In this document: positions 5,580 through 7,201 of the stretch, piece by piece
Layout of the letters: every line of letters begins with the position of its first letter
Numbering within the stretch: the stretch's first letter is position 1
Assembly (NCBI GenBank): GCA_030666985.1
Contig: DAOUWT010000127.1
Span: 1-7,201 of the forward strand
Source of the DNA: Chloroflexota bacterium
GTDB lineage: Bacteria > Chloroflexota > Anaerolineae > Anaerolineales > UBA11858
Length of the DNA stretch: 7,201 nt
Direction of reading: 5' to 3'
Notes under the pieces: generated by a model
What the model saw: the letters and a program-made list of their open reading frames with translations, nothing else
The model's database searches: none
Told to the model about the DNA's origin: nothing
Translations under genes and position numbers: made by a program

Positions 5580-5608
5580 GCTTGATTATACAAGCAAGAT
5601 AGTATAAT
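5580..5608 (+). promoter_or_regulatory. Possible mnmA promoter with overlapping palindrome
   Basis: A perfect TATAAT lies at 5603-5608. TTGATT (5582-5587) is a possible -35, but the 15-bp spacer is short. The palindrome GCTTG-ATTATA-CAAGC (5580-5595) covers the -35 region and could be an operator. Transcription near 5615 would give mnmA a leader of about 120 nt. Confidence 0.4.
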
Positions 5609-5655
5609 GGTGGACATGAAAAGAGATACACCTCGCTGTGTGTAAGTCTCCCGAC

Positions 5656-5670
5656 CGCACACTTGGTGCG
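5656..5670 (+). other. Small hairpin in the mnmA leader
   Basis: CGCAC (5656-5660) and GTGCG (5666-5670) pair around a five-base loop. GACC (5653-5656) and GGTC (5677-5680) offer an alternative outer pairing. There is no T-run after it. A regulatory role is possible only if transcription starts at the TATAAT upstream. Confidence 0.3.
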
Positions 5671-5735
5671 ACCGCAGGTCTCCAGCCATGAAAACACTGA
5701 GAACGCTGCAATAGCTAATAAAATTTGGTAAATCT

Positions 5736-6929
5736 ATGACCTCTGCTCCTTCTGAATCTTCTGCACCCTCTGCCTCCTCTGCACCCTCTGCCTCCTCTGA
5801 ATCCTCTGCCCCCTCTGCGTCCTCTGCACCCTCTGTCTCCTCTGCGTCCTCTGCCTCCTCTGAATCCTCTACCATCGTCGTCGCCATGAGCGGCGGAGTG
5901 GACAGCTCCGTCGCGGCGGCCCTGCTCAAAGAACGCGGATACAATGTAATGGGCGTCATGCTCCGCCTGTGGAGCGAATCGGGACGGGAGAATGAAAACC
6001 GCTGCTGCACCGTGGACGCCCTGAACGAGGCCCGGCACATCGCCGGACAATTAAACATTCCCTTTTACGCCCTCGACGCCAAGGACGTTTTCCGTGACGT
6101 GGTAGTGGAATACTTCCTTGATGACTATACGAAAGGCTTGACCCCCAATCCCTGCCTGGTTTGCAACCGCCGCATCCGCTGGGGTTTCATGCTCGAACGC
6201 GCCCGCGCCCTGGGCGGGGATTTCATGGCCACCGGGCACTACGCCCGCCTGCGGCAAAACGATGCGGGGCAGGTTCAGTTGCTAAAAGGTGTTGACGCTG
6301 GCAAAGACCAATCCTATGTCCTCCACGTCCTAAGCCAGGATGTTCTGCGGCACACGCTCTTCCCCCTGGGAGAGTACACCAAGGCGGAGGTGCGGGCCCT
6401 GGCGCGGGAGTTCAACCTCCCCGTGGCAGAGCGTCCCGACAGCCAGGATTTGTGCTTTGTGGGGGATGGGGACCACCGCGACTTTCTGCGCCGCCACGCC
6501 CCCCAGGTGGAAAAACCCGGCCCCATCCTCTCCACGCGCGGGGAACGGTTAGGCACGCACCTGGGGCTGGCGTTCCACACCATCGGCCAACGCAAAGGGC
6601 TAGGTTTATCCGCCCCGCAGCCCTTATACGTCATCGCCAAGGACATGGCGCACAACGCCCTCATCGTCGGCGTGCGGGACGAACTGGGAGGGGACGAACT
6701 CAGAGCCCGGGACGTGAACTGGATTGCCGGCCCCGCTCCCCAGCAGCCCTTCCGCGCCAGTGTGAAAATCCGCTATAAAGCGCGACCCGTTATGGGAACA
6801 GTCGCCCCGCTGGGGACTGATCAGGCGCACGTAAAATTCGATGAATTGGTACGCGACATCACCCCCGGGCAAGCGGCTGTCTTCTATGATGGCGAAGTTT
6901 GCCTGGGAGGAGGATTTATAAAACTATGA
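5736..6929 (+). CDS. mnmA: tRNA-specific 2-thiouridylase MnmA with repeat-built N-terminus
   Basis: MnmA uses ATP and relayed sulfur to make 2-thiouridine at wobble position 34 of Lys, Glu and Gln tRNAs. Conserved parts are in order: the PP-loop SGGVDSS (52-58), LVCNRRIRWG with the first catalytic cysteine (Cys143), the GHYAR and GKDQSYVLHVL tRNA/ATP segments, DSQDLCFV with the second catalytic cysteine (Cys240), and GQRKGLGL before the C-terminal barrels. The core of about 352 residues is normal in length. Ahead of it, residues 3-44 are 14 three-residue units (SAP, SAS, SES), encoded by a 9-bp tandem repeat and absent from usual family members, which begin a few residues before IVVAMSGG. No start codon lies between the repeat and the core except the Met inside AMSGG, so the repeat is probably translated. 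No clear ribosome binding site precedes the ATG. A small membrane protein gene is coupled downstream. Confidence 0.93.
   Translation: MTSAPSESSAPSASSAPSASSESSAPSASSAPSVSSASSASSESSTIVVAMSGGVDSSVAAALLKERGYNVMGVMLRLWSESGRENENRCCTVDALNEARHIAGQLNIPFYALDAKDVFRDVVVEYFLDDYTKGLTPNPCLVCNRRIRWGFMLERARALGGDFMATGHYARLRQNDAGQVQLLKGVDAGKDQSYVLHVLSQDVLRHTLFPLGEYTKAEVRALAREFNLPVAERPDSQDLCFVGDGDHRDFLRRHAPQVEKPGPILSTRGERLGTHLGLAFHTIGQRKGLGLSAPQPLYVIAKDMAHNALIVGVRDELGGDELRARDVNWIAGPAPQQPFRASVKIRYKARPVMGTVAPLGTDQAHVKFDELVRDITPGQAAVFYDGEVCLGGGFIKL
5742..5867 (+). repeat. 9-bp tandem repeat, 14 copies, inside mnmA
   Basis: The unit is TCT-GNN-YCC, with middle codons gca, gcc, gcg, gct, gaa, gtc. Fourteen copies run without a frame change, coding SAP/SAS/SES triplets. 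Blocks ending in SES recur, hinting at duplications larger than one unit. The sequence resembles the CCTCTGCGT-type bases of the intergenic inverted repeat at 2889-2990. Copy-number change by slippage would keep the frame, since the unit is a multiple of three. Confidence 0.9.
6905..6914 (+). promoter_or_regulatory. Purine-rich ribosome binding site inside the mnmA end
   Basis: GGGAGGAGGA, within the last codons of mnmA, lies 11 bases before the ATG at 6926 and would serve the coupled membrane protein gene. Confidence 0.55.
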
Positions 6930-7186
6930 CACTTCCAGCCCTCTTTTACGGCTTTCTCCTCGCTTCTCTTTACGGAAGCGCATTCCATTTATGGGTGGGA
7001 GGCAAGGGATTGAAACTGCTATTCTATATCTTCTTGTCCTGGATCGGATTTTGGGCGGGCCATTACCTGGGCGCATATCTGGGATGGACATTCGCCAGCA
7101 TTGGCCCCCTCAACACCGGGCTAGGAACGGCGCTTAGCGTGCTATTTATGATCCTGGGGAATTGGCTGGGGAAGGGAAATGAGTGA
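6926..7186 (+). CDS. Small three-helix membrane protein coupled to mnmA
   Basis: This 86-residue protein has three predicted membrane helices: about 3-25 (LPALFYGFLLASLYG), 29-53 (LKLLFYIFLSWIGFWAG) and 62-82 (LNTGLGTALSVLFMILG). Glycines recur in GxxxG-like spacing (Gly41/Gly45/Gly49/Gly53), which would favour close helix packing. Loops are short, with basic residues Lys27 and Lys30 between helices 1 and 2, and the tail is KGNE. The ATG shares ATGA with the mnmA stop, so it is translated as part of the same operon. An earlier TTG at 6899 in this frame would overlap mnmA by 31 bp and adds a non-membrane stretch, so 6926 is preferred. I do not recognise the family; the pairing with mnmA suggests only shared expression. 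Confidence 0.75.
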   Translation: MTLPALFYGFLLASLYGSAFHLWVGGKGLKLLFYIFLSWIGFWAGHYLGAYLGWTFASIGPLNTGLGTALSVLFMILGNWLGKGNE

Positions 7187-7201
7187 AACGTGAGGAGTGA
7201 G

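Larger units (their letters stand above)
5308..5735. other. Gene-free 428-bp stretch before mnmA
   Basis: No credible gene is present. The interval holds a 92-bp inverted repeat (5459-5550), a small palindrome and TATAAT (5580-5608) that may form the mnmA promoter, a leader hairpin (5656-5670), and two mini reading frames of 8-9 codons (5616-5645 and 5688-5714) without convincing ribosome binding sites. The first 150 bp show nothing recognisable. Confidence 0.65.

Noticed and set aside
5616..5645. Leaderless or leader peptide of nine codons just after TATAAT
   Set aside because: Too short to support; no ribosome binding site, and the promoter itself is uncertain.
5715..6050. Leftward Gly/Arg-rich reading frame resembling an RGG protein
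   Set aside because: Same repeat read in another antisense frame; no ribosome binding site and no independent support.
5462..6058. Long leftward reading frame rich in Glu/Asp/Ala
   Set aside because: It is the antisense shadow of the mnmA tandem repeat plus the inverted repeat; the periodic residues come from the 9-bp repeat and mnmA is clearly real on the other strand.

Overview
The window looks like a chromosomal segment from a bacterium of the Chloroflexota, probably Anaerolineae-like. The evidence is a lipoprotein with a long Thr/Pro linker behind its lipobox, intergenic inverted repeats of the AACGCAGAG and GTCATTCTGAG type, and a mix of small toxin-antitoxin-like genes with housekeeping enzymes. 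This placement rests on style and not on a marker gene, so it is moderate in confidence. No rRNA, tRNA, CRISPR array or transposase gene was seen.

Layout. Positions 1-38 hold the end of a 15-bp tandem repeat. A complete phosphohexomutase (phosphoglucomutase/phosphomannomutase family) runs leftward from 1475 to 54, with an extended -10 promoter and a clear ribosome binding site. From 1644 a rightward cluster begins with a good promoter, a short ribbon-helix-helix-type antitoxin (1692-1928) and an overlapping PIN-domain toxin (1918-2337). Close behind is a third small protein (2367-2744) with an antitoxin-like N-terminus, a distinctive acidic/aromatic C-terminus and no recognisable partner. Positions 2745-3045 carry two consecutive imperfect inverted repeats. 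A cysteine desulfurase remnant follows (3046-3429). It keeps the first ~29 codons and the last ~90, including the catalytic-Cys loop, but lacks the middle with the PLP lysine and has an in-frame TAG at the junction.

Convergent to it lies a leftward two-gene unit: a small antitoxin-like protein (4241-3852) overlapping by four bases (ATGA) an HNH endonuclease (3855-3430). Then comes a rightward lipoprotein of unknown function (4477-5307), a 428-bp gene-free stretch with a large inverted repeat, a possible promoter and leader hairpins, and mnmA (5736-6929), the tRNA 2-thiouridylase. Its N-terminus is extended by a 14-copy, 9-bp in-frame Ser/Ala/Pro repeat. A small three-helix membrane protein overlaps the mnmA stop by ATGA and closes the window.

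How the parts relate. MnmA normally receives its sulfur from a cysteine desulfurase, so the broken desulfurase about 2.3 kb upstream may mark an old sulfur-transfer neighbourhood that was interrupted and decayed while small TA/nuclease modules, repeats and a lipoprotein gene came to occupy the space. The phosphohexomutase has no obvious functional link to the rest. The most unusual items are the repeat-built N-terminus of MnmA, the in-frame gutted desulfurase, the partnerless antitoxin-like gene and the RHH-HNH pair.
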